Origin: Cinclus cinclus
Lineage: Eukaryota; Chordata; Aves; Passeriformes; Cinclidae
Assembly (NCBI RefSeq): GCF_963662255.1
Contig: NC_085047.1
Location: 105,456,181-105,520,180 of the forward strand
Length of the DNA stretch: 64,000 nucleotides
Reading direction: 5' to 3'
This document shows, one piece after another, positions 1 through 14,420 of this stretch (position 1 is its first letter; every line of letters begins with the position of its first letter). The notes beneath the pieces were generated by a model, which saw only the letters and a program-made list of their open reading frames with translations, was not told the origin of the DNA and did not search any database. The translations under genes were made by a program, and so were the position numbers.

Positions 1-184
1 AAACAAGGCAGAAATATTATATAAAAAAACCCTAATAAATTAATAATTTTGAAAACAGAAACTCACAGTCTTTGTGTTACTGTAGTTTTGAGGAATTTTT
101 CTTCCTTTGATACCCTCCCAAAGTATTGCATTTAGATTTTTAAAGCTTTAAAAAGACAATAAGCACAAAATTAAACAAATGAGG
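1..184. other. AT-rich non-coding sequence
   Basis: No reading frame, repeat or signal that I recognise. It precedes the first CR1 fragment; part of it may be older CR1 sequence too diverged to see. Confidence 0.4.
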
Positions 185-404
185 CTGGTTTTGAGTATCA
201 GGAAACATTTTTGCACCTTGTGAGTGACAGAGCACTGACACAAGTTTCCCAGGGGTTTTGTCTCCATCCTTGAGGATATTCTAAAGCTGTCCAGGCAGGA
301 TCTGGTGCAACTGGCCCCAGGAGACCCTTCTTGAGCAGGGTAGTTAAGATCAGATGATCCCCAGAGTTACAATCTCATCTCAACCACACTTTGATTGTGG
401 GATT
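185..404 (+). repeat. CR1 LINE 3'-end fragment
   Basis: The stretch follows the avian CR1 3' end in order: a 'gagtatcaggaaa' segment, a 'cagagcactg' segment, 'tctccatccttgaggatatt', 'gatctggtgcaac', then 'cagatgatcccc' and a decayed terminus. CR1 is a non-LTR retrotransposon that is usually 5'-truncated on insertion, so only a few hundred bases remain. It is well diverged and therefore old. The 62-residue frame at 354-542 lies partly in it and is not a gene. Confidence 0.75.
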
Positions 405-2314
405 GAAGCCAAAGATGATCCTAAACGAGGCACTTTGGCACAAATCTCTATTGCCTTAATGTTTCCTTTCCAAGAAAAGGAAAGTGAAAAGGACTTTGCT
501 ACACAGGTGTGCTTTAACATTAGATTACAAGGTCAAGACTAATTAGAAAGAAATAATAAATTATTCCTTGAATTTGCATTTTTTCTTTTTTTATTTTTGG
601 AGAACATGAGCCCATTAGAATCATAGCTCTCTTAACATTCAGTATTAACTGATTGTTCTGCCTCTGATTTTGTACAGAAAATTTGTACTGAGCCACATTA
701 TTTCGACACTTTCATTAACCATTGAGATTTCTATTGCTTCAAAACTGCAATAAAAGCATGTTTCTTGAAATCAGCTTTGTAACCTGACAGCACAGGAAAT
801 AAAACCTACAGTCTTTTACTTTAAAATACTGTCTCAAAACCAGCTTATGCATCTCTGCATTTCCTGTTCAACAGTTTTCATCATAAGACACAGCAAAAAT
901 GTCTTCTTTAATTCTCTCATTATCTCACACATTTCTCCTATGGATGCTGCATATGAACTGCATATATTTAAGAAAACAAGGTCCATTTGGGGACTGTTTT
1001 TTCCCCAAAAAGTGACAAAAAATTTTATTTTCAAAATGCAATTTTTTCCTGAAACTCTTTACTCATGATCAATGTTTTCTCTACTTTTCCCCCCTAATCT
1101 CCTATGCTTTCTGAGTCTACAAGTTCTCGTGTTCTGCTCTGCCTTTGATGAATTGGAATCCTGAAGGTATCTCTGGTGATGAGAAAAGGAAAGCTCTATT
1201 TCAATAGCTTTTTCATTGAAGATATTTCAACAGCAAATGCAATTGTATACAAACAGAATTAGTAGAATAGAAAATTTTCCTAACATACAACAATCTTCTG
1301 AAAAATTAGCATGTCTGAAATTGTTCTAGCAAAACAATTTTAACTGGATAGGAACTTGCTGAACACATTCTTGCTCATGAAGAATTCAAGAAGTTATTGA
1401 ACCACACTATTACCAATGCTTGCACCTCTGTCTTGTAAAAATTTAGGAAATGGAGTCCCCATTTTCTTGGTTAAATGCAAACACAGATAGCCCTGGGACC
1501 ACTGAGTCTACCCCATTGTACTTGATGTATTTTCTCTCTGTCTAAGAGTCCAGGAGAATTTCACAGATAATATTGCAGAGTAACAAATTTGGCACTCCAG
1601 GTCTGGCCACGTGAGAACTCCAATGATCACAAATGCACAAATAGGGTGGTAGTGACACAAAAACTCTGGCCATGTTTACAGTCCCAGATGCACAAATAAC
1701 ATGAGTTACCCTATAAGCCTGGGCACATTCATTAAGATTCCAGATTCACAAATACTGCAATTTATTGATTGGTGTGACAGGATTAGGTTCAGAAATTGCA
1801 ATTGTTAAGTCCACTGATATCAGAAATCATAAGCAATAATATTACTGCAGAATAAGAGTTATCCAATAAGCATTCTTGTGTGAGAGGAGACGGGTACATC
1901 CTTTTGACCTCCAGAATGAAGTACACTCTCCTCTGACCTTCCTCACCCTTTGAATTCCCCTTGAATTACATTCATATTATTTTCATTGAGAGTGGTGAGA
2001 AGAAAAATTTTCATTTGTTATAATTTCATCATTAGGTGGAGTTTGAGTGACTTTAATAATACATGTAAAACATGTGCAGGTTTTTTACTTCATTAAAATA
2101 TCCAAGGCCATAAAAAAATCAAATGTATTTTCAAGTTGATGAAACATGGCTCAGCCCTCGGTTGCTGTTTGGGTCATTCCTTTGGCTTAGATCCCATTGC
2201 CCACAGTGATTTGAACAGAACACGACCACAACCCCTCAGTGCCGCTCCATCCTTTGTTTCCTGCCTCTCCCAGGGCAGTACACCAAAAAAGTCTCTGCTC
2301 CTAAAGTTTGCAGA

Positions 2315-2318
<4 letters not shown>
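405..2318. other. Non-coding stretch, no supported feature
   Basis: AT-rich, with frequent stops in all frames. The overlapping opposite-strand frames around 834-1068 (66 and 73 codons) have biased, low-complexity translations and no recognisable domain. I see no RNA gene or repeat family here. Confidence 0.5.

Positions 2319-2353
<35 letters not shown>
2319..2353. repeat. Poly-T run (35 T)
   Basis: Uninterrupted run of 35 T. It creates the spurious poly-F and poly-K frames at 2136-2508. It could be the tail of a minus-strand retrocopy, but no polyadenylation signal is seen just to its right. Confidence 0.95.
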
Positions 2354-2654
2354 CTGGTGAACTAGTGCCAACATGGCACTTCTCCTTGCTGAGTTTTGTC
2401 TTTCAGTATTTTTCCACAATCTCTCCCGCTGAAATGTTCCTATTATCATTTGTGGTTGTTGTTTTGTTTTTTTTCCCCAGGAATCTAAAAGTTATTTCAG
2501 CCAGATGAGAGAGGAAAACAGAATACACAATAGCATTGCCATTATAGCTCTTGCTTTTCTATTAAGAAAAACCAATAAAAGCTCCATTTGTGTCCTGGTT
2601 TTTGCTTTATTCCTGTCACCTCGTATCATTCTATAGTCTCAGTTTGCTTCCACT

Positions 2655-2820
2655 TCAGTGGAGACTGGATTAAGAAAATGCTTGAGAACTCAAATGTTGA
2701 GATTTTGGCAGTTGTCCTTCAGAGGAAGAGGACTGGTCCTGTGCAGGGCCAGGAGCTGAATTTGATGATCCTTCCAACTCAGCTGATTCTGTGATTCTGT
2801 GATTCTGTGATTCTGTGATT
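2655..2820 (+). repeat. CR1 LINE 3' end with terminal 8-mer repeats
   Basis: The segment runs through 'gtcctgtgcagggccagg', 'ttgatgatccttccaactca' and ends at 2784-2820 in about 4.5 copies of GATTCTGT. Short direct 8-mers at the 3' terminus, in place of poly-A, are diagnostic of CR1. The left boundary is approximate. The frame at 2588-2794 overlaps the element and is not a gene. Confidence 0.9.
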
Positions 2821-3540
2821 AAGGGCAAAGACAGCTGTGGTTGCCTGAAGTGCAAAATAAAACGTGCATATCATAGGGCTGGAATACAGGTTACTGTATG
2901 AACGATGTGACATGTTAGAAAACAGTTACTTAAATGGAGATTTGATTAAATATTTGGTTTCAGTTTGATAATGTGAGCAACAGCAAGTGCACCTTTTCTG
3001 GGTTTCTAGTTAGGAGAGGCTCAGGGGAGCAAAGCTGAAGCACTTGTTTGGTGTAGTCTTATATTTACAAGGTGCTATGTCCAGGTGTTAGGATACTATG
3101 TCCAAATCTAGTGTTTAAATCCCATTTTTATAAAAGGAATAATTTTCAGCTTCCTGAATCTGAGCTTTGGCTCTTCTCAAATTTTGAAATTGATAATAAC
3201 CTTTCAGATCAGGAGTTGTCTATGTTAAGTTAAATATTCAGTGTAATCAGTCAAGGTCTAAGGCCTTTCCTAGGTATTTAAAGCCTTTTATATATTTTCT
3301 TTACCAAATAATTTTTGCTTTTAAGCATATTAAATTTAGGGCATATGAATTTCTTAGATTTACTGTGGTTTTTTCCAGCTTTACCTGTTGCCAAATCACA
3401 GCTGATCAGATAAAAAACATGCAAATATGCTGTAAAGCTTTAAGTTATTTATCAAATGTTATCAGGCAGCTGAAAAGCATCTTATATCACATCTGCCGGT
3501 GATTTTGCCAAAATGAGTATTTACATTTTACTGGCTGCTA

Positions 3541-3650
3541 AAAAAACAAGCAAACAAACAAACAAAAACCCAAAAAACCAAAACCAAAACAAACAAACAA
3601 AAAAAACACCACTACCAAAACCCAACAACTCCAGAAAAATAATCCACAAA
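3541..3650. repeat. A/C-rich degenerate (CAAA)n tract
   Basis: Irregular runs of caaa, caaaa and ccaaaa. Similar tracts occur near 21296, 27741, 49920 and 52060, so this is a recurrent low-complexity type in the window. Confidence 0.85.
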
Positions 3651-6600
3651 AGCACTGTAAGATCAGCACTGGTGGAATTCATTTAAACATCATTTTAATG
3701 TAATATAATGCAGTGTAAACTTCAGATACTGCTCTCACCCTCTTTGGTGACTGTGAAAACATTTGCTAATTGCCTCTACTCCCACGATCCTCCTTCCTTC
3801 TGCTGAGACTCTCCATCAGAAGCTGCATAATCATCAGTCTTTGAAGTCAGTACCAGTCTGCAAACAGAGCAATTAGTTGAAGCATCATGAGCCAAAGGTG
3901 GTAGATGTGTTCCATTTTTGTGACATATAAACAGCATTTCCATGGACTTGCAAAAGAGTAATAATATACACATGGATTTGCTATGTGTTTTTATTTTTTC
4001 TCTTTGAGCAAGGTGAATGAATGCCAGCTATTATTTTTTGAAGAGAGGGCTGTCAGACTGCAGAAGCTGGTGTGTCAGATCCCAGAAACCTGACCTACAC
4101 CACTGGTCATGTGGCATCGAGGATCCACATCTGAGTAGTAGAAATGACATTCATCTGACTGAATGTAGCCATTTTATATGGGAACCATCCATCTGAACTT
4201 CCATTTTTGTCAGTGAGAAGAAACAGATTAAAGTGCTTTATTTAAAGTACATACATAAGGGTGCATGGTCATTCTGAGGTAGTTTTATGATGCCAATCAA
4301 AGTAAAAATAGTCATTGTATTAATTGGACCTCAAACCAAAATGATCTTGCCTGGGCATCTGGATATAGGAGCAATATTGTGTATTTCTGGCTAATAGCAA
4401 AAACCTGGTTAAAAGATAATTACTTAGAATTTTTACTGTTACCTGTTGCATTGCAAAATCATAGACACACTTCAATATTTTGGGAAGCCTTGAATATAAT
4501 TTTCTTTCTTTTTCAAATCCATAAACTTGAAAATCATGTCAACACAAAGTCTTGTAGCTACAGCAGTTATACGACAAGAGTTATTTTTAAGGTTGTTGCA
4601 TTGATCTGCTGATCAAGCTCATCAAGGCAACTTTGCAAGTAGTTCCACAGTATGTGCTTCTCTTTTTAATATGTTTAGTGAAGAAAATGAAGATAAATAA
4701 TAGCATTCAATAAAATAACACTTTTTTTGTATTAAGAATTATCCATTTGAAATGAACGACAAGGATGAAACATAACCAAAGTGACATAATTATGCCCTGG
4801 TAAGCCAGTTTTGTTTTATTAATAAAAAAATCTTTAAAAGACAGAGCAATGTAAAATCATGTTTCCACCTCCATTTGCCTTTCATTTTTTATCTTGTGTG
4901 AAGTTTCAGATTCTTTTCAAAGACTGGCGGCAGATGGCAGTGAGGTGAAGAATCACCTTTGTTGCAGAGTAGAGGAAAAATGGAGAAAGGAAAAAAAATA
5001 ATATGCATATTGCTATTATGTGATATTCAGTTCCAACAGACCTCTAGGGTGCTGCCCAAAGACAGCACCTCTTTACTAAAATGATTTACTGTATGCACAC
5101 TCTGAGCCACAGATGCATAGTTTAAGTAACAAATCTGCCTTGTAAATGTGTTCTGCTGCATCCACTGCAGCTTGGACAATGTAAACTGAATTTGTTTGTG
5201 TAGACAGAAATGTTTATTAAAGCACAGCATGTTAAACAAACAGGCTAGAGACATATTAGGCTGCATTTTATTGAACACAGAACATTTTCTGATGTGAATT
5301 GTATCTTGAATTTGCAATTAAAAAATCTGGTCAGTGGAAATAGAGTGTTAAAAATCATGGAAAGCTATTTTATCATGTGTGGAGAGACATAGTACTACTG
5401 TGTGAACTGTGATGTAGTTTTAAGGTATTTTTCCTTTTTTTAATAAGCAGTATGAAGGTATTCCCTTTCTTCCCCCTCCCCCCCTCCCCATTAAAAGTTC
5501 TAAATACAATGAAGGTATGAAACAGCAGTTCAGATGGGTATATGTCTGGTGTTGTCACATAAATGGACCCTCAGTCCAATGGAGAAGGTGGAGTAGAACG
5601 CAAGGGGTCATGGTACTAGAGAAGAGAGAAGTGAGGAAATAGGGAAGGGATTCACCTAGTTGCATTTGTTCTAAGAAAGACTGAAAATTCGTGAAGTTCA
5701 TGTCCAGGAAAACAAATTTTGCCCTGAAATTTTACTTTTTTATCACAAAGTTGGAGATTTTGTTGTTTTTCCTTAAAGCAGGGGAAATGCTCTTCATACG
5801 ATTTATCTAAAGAACAAATGTTGTACTTTATATGAAATTTACCTCTGCATAACTTCAGGACATAAAATTTCCTCATATTATTCAAGCCTTGTAAGCAGGT
5901 TGATTTAAGAGAGGAGCTTTACTCCAATACAAGTTACCCCATACAAGTATGATTTGTGTTCAGTCAAGTGAGATAGTATGGCAAGATATTTAAGGCCACC
6001 ACAACTTGTAGCAATCAGTCTACATAAACCAAAGCACAGCATCTCTTGCCTAATCAAAGGTAAATGTGCAATCACAGAGTAAAGATGTCCAAACATGGAA
6101 ACAACAATCTCTCTGTTAAATTAGGCAGAGAGCTCCTCCATCTCCAGTGTGTTTTTGGTAAGTGTAGCAACCCTACACTGACTTTGTCTCATCCCTTCTG
6201 AGACACTCTGCACGGCTTATGCTCTTCTGTTTGAGTTTGGAATTTCTCCTCTTATCTGTGCTTCAACAATTATGTGGAGATCTGAGAAATTCCTAACTCA
6301 TGAACAGAAATTTCTGGGGGAAGCAGGAGGAGTAAGAAGGCTGCGAAAATTCTGGCAAGGACCAATGCAGTAGTTTTCCTTTTGCCTACCTGATGGAGGA
6401 AGGGCTGCACTGCAATGCAACACCCATCCAAACTGCAGCTGCCCTCCTGCCCACCAAGGCTTCGCAAAGGGCAGTGGGGAAGACAAAACTGTCCCTGTCC
6501 AGTCAGGCTGTCTAAAATAAAACAGTTTAATTTGTTTTATAAGGATATGTAACTTAAGTAAACAAACTTGAATATATATCTAGCTTTCTCAAAGATGCTG

Positions 6601-7114
6601 TTACCTCCATAGCGAGAAACTTGTTTCTCAGATTAATTTCCCATTTTATTAATTCAGAAGGAAGAGGAAGGGAGAAGGAAAAGGTGTGTCTGCATTAGGA
6701 TCCAGCACAGACCAAAAGGAATGAATGTATTGAGTGAAACAGGTGAGGCTGAGGATTCACTAGCAGCACTGTTTTGTGGGCAGAGCTGGTTACTTCAAAA
6801 TCTGTCTGGGCTCATAACAAGAACCTTTTCTAATCAATGTAGTTTTTGTCTAGAATTTGGTGAGTTTGTTTATTTTTTTCATGACTAGTATAATATTGAT
6901 TATTTCATTGAGGTTTGTTAAAAATCTTCCTGGTTTTACATAATGTTACTGATTGAGAACATCCTCTCATACATTTGAATACATTTTCCTTATGTACAAC
7001 TTGCAGTGGCTTATTTTTATTTATATGTCTACACTTTCAAGGATCCTTTCAGCTGAGCACTTATTTGCAGAGTAATCCCGGAGGAATTCCCTCCCACTTC
7101 CACTTAGCAACAGG

Positions 7115-7138
7115 TATATATATGTATATATATATATG
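7115..7138. repeat. (TA)n microsatellite
   Basis: Alternating TA with a single G interruption near the middle. Confidence 0.85.
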
Positions 7139-8070
7139 TTTGGCATTAGAGCCAGTAAAATTTATTTTTGAAACTCCATCTGCTTATGTGGGAACAAACT
7201 AGAGCCTGTAAACATTTCTGTGAAGATATATTTCCTTCAAAATGCAGTTTAGAATTTTTTCTTAACAGTATGAAGTATTGCTTTGATCTATTTTTTCATA
7301 TTTACATATGTTTTAGTAGAAAAATTCATTGCCCAGTATTTGAAAAAATGGAAAAATACCTATTTTACCAGTGTGCATCTATGGTTACTTTTACATCAAG
7401 TGTGTAGTGGTTTATAAAAGTGGTTCTAGTGGTTTAGAAAAGGAGTGCACTTACCAAAAAAAATCCAATTACTTTTATTATATTTATTTTTCTTATCTCA
7501 GACCAGTATCTGAGCAAACATAATAAATTCTTACAGAGTAAAACTAAACCCAAATACTTGTTCCAAAACCTTTGTTAAAGAGAGTAATCATATGGAGAAG
7601 ATTGTTTCTACATTTTTGCTCCCAACCTAATTTAAGATATGTTCTACTTAAGAATGGCAAAGATTTTCTGAAAGACAGGGATTTGGTGTTTGTAGCAGAG
7701 GGATGTTCAACAGAAACAAAAGAGGGAGTCTAAATCTCCAAAGACATAGAATATAACCTTTCCATGATTTTATATATATTGCATGAGGACATTTATTTCT
7801 GTAAGAACTTATTTTTTAAGCAGGGAATTGGGAGACAAGTTCAGATTGCCTGAAAGTCAATGTAATTTACAGAATTTTCTTGAGCCTCAGTTCTAGACAC
7901 CCCTTTGCAAAACTGAGACCAGGTCTTGCAGAAATTTCCTGGTGCTCAGCAACTGACAAACCACAGAGCTAAATTATTCAAAACAATTTATTAAAAATAA
8001 ATTATGTAGCCTACCCAGTTTATTGAGATTTCGCTAAAATTCTAGACAGTTTTTTTAACAAGTTTATAGT

Positions 8071-8222
8071 TAATTTAATATATATTAAATTATATAATAC
8101 TAATTAATTAATATTTAATTAGTACTAATTAATATATAATACTAATTAATAATAATACTAATTTATATATATTTATATATACACTATAGCTAGTGTATAA
8201 ATTATAATATAAAATACTTTAT
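8071..8222. repeat. Extremely AT-rich palindromic patch
   Basis: About 150 bp, almost wholly A and T. It opens with a perfect 22-bp palindrome at 8071-8092 (left half TAATTTAATAT). Near its right end is a 9-bp inverted repeat, TATACACTA and TAGTGTATA, around a TAGC loop. Repeats of actaattaat lie between. It could extrude as a cruciform or simply be degraded microsatellite; no function is implied. Confidence 0.8.
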
Positions 8223-11200
8223 TAATATCTGTTCTTTGCTCCTCAGGTATTATAAATCCACCACACTATCACCAATGACTGTTAGCTGTTAGAGGCATAT
8301 TGCTGAGTATCTAGCTTTATTTGGGGCCATACAAATATCTCTCAAAACATTTTACAGAGTTCATGGTATTTGTTCACACTAGTGGTAAGTACAGCTTTGA
8401 AATTGCTAGTTTTAAAAATTTTGATAACATCTTTTGAAAAGGTAAATTCTAGCTTCCAAAACCTTTAAATCATACTTTAATGTATGCATACCTGTTTCAG
8501 ACTGTATATATTACACTCAAATAATTTATATAGTTCTCTCAGAAATTTGGAAACTTTTAAAGGACTACAATGTCAAAAATTGCCATTTCCACAATTTTAA
8601 GTAAGATGTAAGGTGGAAGCTAGGCCAGGATAAATATAAAAAAATCCTTTAAATATATTAGAAGCTGGAAGTATGAGAATTATATTGATTTATTGTGTAC
8701 AGAAGTAGAGAGACTTGAGGCCAGATTCCCATTTGTATTTTAAAAAGTTAAATGCCACTTATGTCCTATTTTAGTTTCTTTCTGTTCAAAACTGTGTTCC
8801 AACCCCTTATTTAGATAGCATCTAACACTGCAGGTGACCAAAAGTCATACAAATGTCACAATTTTTGCCAATAAAATTCCTTCATTCTAATAGGACCAAA
8901 GAACCATCTGTGTCATTCTTGACAGTGCTGTGCCCTGTCCCTATCAGGATCTGCACCCTCCCTGTCCCCTCCCTTTGCTGGCAGCCTAATCAGCACCCAG
9001 CCTGGGGATAACCTGTACTGATCACCTGGGCACTTGCCAGCACCAGATCCATGCCCTGGCTGAGGAGTTAAAGGTCATCCAAATCCTCCAGCTCCAGCTC
9101 TTCCTGCCTAACAGGGCAGCCAGATTTCAGTGCCCCCTTGAAGTTGTTTTAACTTTGCACAAAAAAAATCTAAGTATCTTCAGGATAAGGAGGGAAATGG
9201 AAAGTTGATTTATGGAGGGAGTAGGGCAGTGGAGAGGGCATTCTGGTTCACAGACTGAATTTACCTTTTATATCTATATTGCCTTCATGTCCTAAAATTG
9301 GAATTGGAAGATTCAGGTTTTACGCAAGTTTGGCAGAATATTTATGTTATGGAGGGATGTATTTACATGAGATGAAAATGTAGCCCAGTAACTGGCATTC
9401 CAAGCTTCAATCCTGAGTGGTTTTTTAACTTAAAGACCTTAAAATGATGATGGGAAATTTGAAACAATAAGATAAAATGCATTTTTTCTAAGCAAATTCT
9501 TGACTTTTTTTTTTTAAATAGAATTGTGCCAAAAAATAGCTATCAGGGAAAAAATGATATAATTTAATTGAACATTCACGAAGTCCTAAAAATACCTCTG
9601 GTTGGTTTATTAAATAAATTATGGAAATGGAGAAGGAAACCAAAAGACAGCCATAAAAAAATGAAGAGATAAAATACAGAGCAAAGACCAATTATTTTCT
9701 TTAAACTGGTAAGTACTGACAGAAGGGTGACAATCTTCATGACACCTACAAGTGTTTGAGTTAGTTGTGATAGACTGTGAAGAACTTGAAATCAGTAGAA
9801 GGTGTAGAAGGTATAGTTTGAAAAATTCACATAGTGTTTTGGCTTTCTTTTTCAAAATTGTATTTTTTTAAACAGAACCTTGTATTATGCCCATCAAAAA
9901 TCTGTTTATTGATAGATGTATCTTCCAGTACCTCTTTGTTGACATAAATGTAATTATTATAGGAGTTCATGTGGCATGCTGGAGGATGTCTTATTTAAGA
10001 ATCACTAGGAAGGATGAGCATGTCAGTAGATTCAAAATTGTCTCCAACTAACATAAAGGATGCATTTATCATCAATGAACTCTAGTTTTAGTTGCTCTCC
10101 CTACATTAACTGGCAAAACCGGAGCACTTTATTGGGCTTCCAAATAAATGTACACAAAGTTGTCTTAGAGATAGGAAAGTTATATGTTAAGAGCTACCAT
10201 ATGGCTGATGTAACAGTTTTTATGTGCTTAATTTAGGACATGTATAGGCAGTTAATAATTTGGATATGGAATTATTCATGTTTATTAAAAGAATAGGAAA
10301 TAAATTTACACCTGCGATTTTTAAAGTTGTTTATAATGGCTGCTGTCCCAAGGACTCAAAAGACATTTTTCTGAGGCAAGTGACTCTGATTTCCTGTTTC
10401 TGAATCAGAATGACTCATATTTCATTACTAATTGAAGATCAAGGTGCCCTGTCAATAAAGGCTGAGGAACGTACTGTCAGTAATTTCCCTCACCTGTATG
10501 GGCAGCCTGAAATAAACTACTGGCTCCTGAGTGTCTACACTGGTGACAGCCTGTCAACAAATCACAGAATACTCACAGAACTGCATCAGTGGTACTGCTT
10601 ATGGTTCACAATTTAACCAGCAAACCAAGGGCCTGGGCTGTATGCTGGCTCAGGAGTCCAGCTCACCATGAGCTCAAGCTGAACCTGTGTGAAAGTCACT
10701 CAGGAAAGTGAGGAAGGCTAGAGACTGCCAGGGGACACCCACAGGACTGCCATACCAGGGAAGGGGTTTCTTTCATCCAGACAACAACCTCAGTTAAGAA
10801 GGAGTACAGTGACTGGATCTAAGCCATTTCTCTTTCACTGTGAGAAGGGTCTGAGGATCTTTGTTGTGGATCTGTTGTGTCATGCGTATGAAATAGGTGT
10901 GATAATTCCCCTGATCAATAACTAGTGAGGCAGACTACAGACTTTAGCTAAGAGAGGAAGCACTATGCTGGTATCATTCTGTGTATTTGTATTTGTGTTT
11001 GTATATGTTTCTTACAAGCTCAGGACCATGGGCAGAATTTTGAGACATCTTCTGTGAACTCTAAAACTAACCAGCTGTGAGCACTTTCTGGTACAGCACA
11101 ACAGAATATAATTTTGTGATTGACAGAAGGGAATTCTGACTCCCTGACCCTTATTGAAAAAAATTGAAAAAGACCGAATGGGCTTTAGCGGACAAATCTG

Positions 11201-14200
11201 TTTCCTCTCCCTTCAGAGGTGAGAAGCAGTGAAGAATCCATTTCTTAAAGTGCAATTAATTTTGGAGAGTGACATGCAGACCACCTGACAGCATGAGCTT
11301 GAAAGGATTCATTGATCCTTTTTACTTCTGTTTTGACTAGATGTAACTTTAATATCTCAGTGTTCTCTGAATATTTTTCATATTTCCAACATTAACAGAA
11401 GGAGTTCAAAAGGGGCCTGAAACGAGACACTGAATGCAGCACACCAGTCTTGGATGCTTTGCTTCCAAAGCCAGTCAAGGTGTTCAGATTTACCTTAAAG
11501 ATCTCTAGTTCAAATTTCAGGAAAATTGATACCTGTATATGCTCACAGGAGAACAGCTCCTCTGGATGCTTTACATGGGGAATATTGCATCAAATGCAAC
11601 ATAGATAATTTTCTCCTCCATCATTTTTCTTCAGAATGGTTCATATAGAAATTGTGAGATAAAATATGTATATTAGTCTTAAGCTGAATTCTGCAATCCT
11701 AGATTTGTGATTAAAAGACCTTTTTCATTTGACAGTTATGAATGTCAGGGCCACTAAATTCAAACACATTTTATGCAATGCAATTGATAAAGAATTATGA
11801 TTAATAGTCTATGTCTTGGTGGGGAAATACCCCTAAACTGACTGTGAGAGGTTAATGTGCTGTGTCTCTGGTGGTAAAGAAACCACATGGTGCTTCTCTT
11901 ACCTAAACAATGAAATTTTCATCTTTGCTGTGAAGAGGTCAAAGAAAATGGCAAGAAATCCAATATGCAGTGGATAATAATCAGAATTAGTAGAGGAGTT
12001 GGGAAAAAATTATAGGTTACTTGCCACTGTTAATTGTAGGTTTTGAACCTTTTGGCATAATTCCAGACATCTATGTAAGAAGAACCAATAATTAACCTCA
12101 ATCAGAACCAAACCATGAACATATGTACTACACACTGTTTGTTGATAACAGGCCAGGCTGTGCTAAGAAAAGAGCATGTTCCAGTAGAATGTCACTGAAA
12201 AGAAACAAGGGGTGGGTACATAAAGCATGGCATTCATATATGAGATGGCCTGAACTGCTGCCCTCTTTTGCAAAAGCAAGAATGCACTTTTGATATTTGG
12301 GTAATAGTCCAATTACTGTATTGATCAATGCACATTTTCTGGCTCGATAGGTAATCATCATTATGTTTAAAACGGTTTATTTCGGCCTTGACACTCCTCT
12401 AGCCAAAGAATTTTACTTTTTTTTCAGCTGTCAGACAAGAAACAGCGTGAGAACTCTGTGCTTGTGCTGAAAGCAGCTGTTCCCAAGTAGATGGGTGAAG
12501 GGCCTTTGGCAGCCATAGTCAGATGCTATGAAATTGCATCCAGCTCTTCTCATGTTTTGTCATTACCACTAGGTAGGGATGACCTTTACAAGGCAGCAGG
12601 TTTCACTGCAGTGCTAGAAAAACAAGGTATGTATGCAAGAAGAAGCCCCTGCAGTGAAAGTAGGGAACGAGGTTTTCCATTGTGTGAACTCTCATTTGTT
12701 GAACTGCAGAGAATCACGTATTTCTTTTGACTGTGTGGTTTTATTTGACATTTCTGAACAATCAAAAAAATACTAAAGCATGTGCAGACCTAGATTTGTG
12801 AAAGTCTTACACATGCTCATGAAAACTTAAAAATTAGATTACATTGTTATTTAATTGCCTTGTTCCTACTTATTAAATCTTATTATGAACAAAATATTTT
12901 ATATTAAAATTAATTTATAGTAAAACTTGGTTACCTAACTTCATTTTAGTTTACACATGTTCAGAAATTCTTGTCTTCCCTGTGGTGTGTATAGAAAAGG
13001 ACCGAAAATAGTGTAACTCATCTGTTTCTAACAACAAAGCTTTTTTGGTTTCTTACTCATGTTTTAATGCCTGATTGTCCACTGTTTATCACAGGAACTT
13101 TGAGATTTCTGAGAACTTCTTTGGATGTGACCTTTTTATTTTGTGTCTATTTAAATGCAAATAAGCTTTCCAGGATGTTTCATTCACTATGAATGAATGA
13201 GACAGACATATACAATTAAAATAGCTAAATAAATATGACTAGAAAAAATAAAATCATAGAGATAGATCACCAGCTGAAGTATTAAGGTGCAATAGGGCAA
13301 CTGTAACCAAACCAAATATAATTCTGGGGCTATTTTTATTTTAGGGTAAATTCTGAGCTCATTTACTTTAGATATGTGCTTACTTGAATTAATTTTATAG
13401 GTCTAAAAATTATATACTAAGAGAATCTCATTCAGAGGTGAATCAAGGCAAGCATCAGCAGCAGTATAAGAAAGAAAACGAGGTCCTGTCTAGACAGACA
13501 TCAACATGCACCCCGTTTTTGTTCTGTATCTGCAAATTAATCCCAGAACCCTTTATCTGTTATGTGTTCCTGCTGCAAAGGACCTGGCTCCTTTGAGTTA
13601 CTGACTTAGTGCCAGTGAAAGCTCTGGCTGTGGACTGTGGTTTGTTGCAAAAGTGTGTGCAATTTCATAGCAGGCACCTCCTCAGGAAATAAAAGATGAT
13701 GAATGAAATCTCTTTTGTAGGATCCGGTGAATGGGTTGGCCTCCAGACTGTGTCTTGTTTTGTTCAGGACTAGATCAGTGGAATTTGAGGGAAACTGAGG
13801 GGGATTCTTGTATCCAGCACATGCCAGTGTTGGAGTTGCACAGTGCTTTGCTCTGTAGAAAGCTTACATTTTTTAGTTTGTGTCTTTCACTTCTAGAATT
13901 ACAGTCTGCCTTTTGTTTTGTATTTAACCTGACACACACATACACAACCCCAGACTGCTGTGGCAGTACCTTTTATTTTTTTATCCCAAAGTGTTGTTAG
14001 CCTCACAGCATCATGCTGGAGGATTCAGGAAATATTATCTCATCTGTAAAGCTGGGATGTGTAGGAAATGATTGCCACTGAAATGTGAATTTTCCTTTTC
14101 CAGCCATTGCTTCAGAATTTTTAGTTAATAACCTTGTGCTAAGGAGCACATAAATCTTAATAGATAACTCTAGTAGAAAATAGTGATATAGGTGGCCAGT

Positions 14201-14420
14201 AAGCATTTGCTGATAATGCACATGCAGAAAGCTAAACAGCCAATCGAGTGCAACATCTGTGCCTGATAGAAGCAGTCTTATACTGCATTGCAACAGTCCT
14301 GATGAAATCATATTGTTACTGTGGAAAAAATATTCAGAGGAACATCTGCAATGGAGAGTAGGAACAGATGAGGATGAGCTAGGGCAATCCACACCTGTTA
14401 TTTTATTGGCCAATAACTTT
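8223..14420. other. Non-coding stretch, no supported gene
   Basis: AT-rich background with a relatively GC-rich patch at about 8930-9140 and a moderately GC-rich stretch at about 10600-10800. Neither matches a repeat family I know or carries a convincing reading frame. The opposed frames near 14003-14413 and 14259-14636 are explained by chance plus the adjacent CCCTTT array. Confidence 0.5.

Larger units (their letters stand above)
2821..8070. other. Non-coding stretch with scattered simple sequence
   Basis: No gene found. It contains an A/C-rich tract (3541-3650) and a TA dinucleotide patch (7115-7138), both listed separately. Frames of 60-96 codons, such as 5027-5317 on the minus strand, have no domain, no compositional shift and no adjoining exon-like signals. 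Confidence 0.5.

Noticed and set aside
2136..2508. Frames rich in poly-F or poly-K
   Set aside because: Produced by the 35-T homopolymer.
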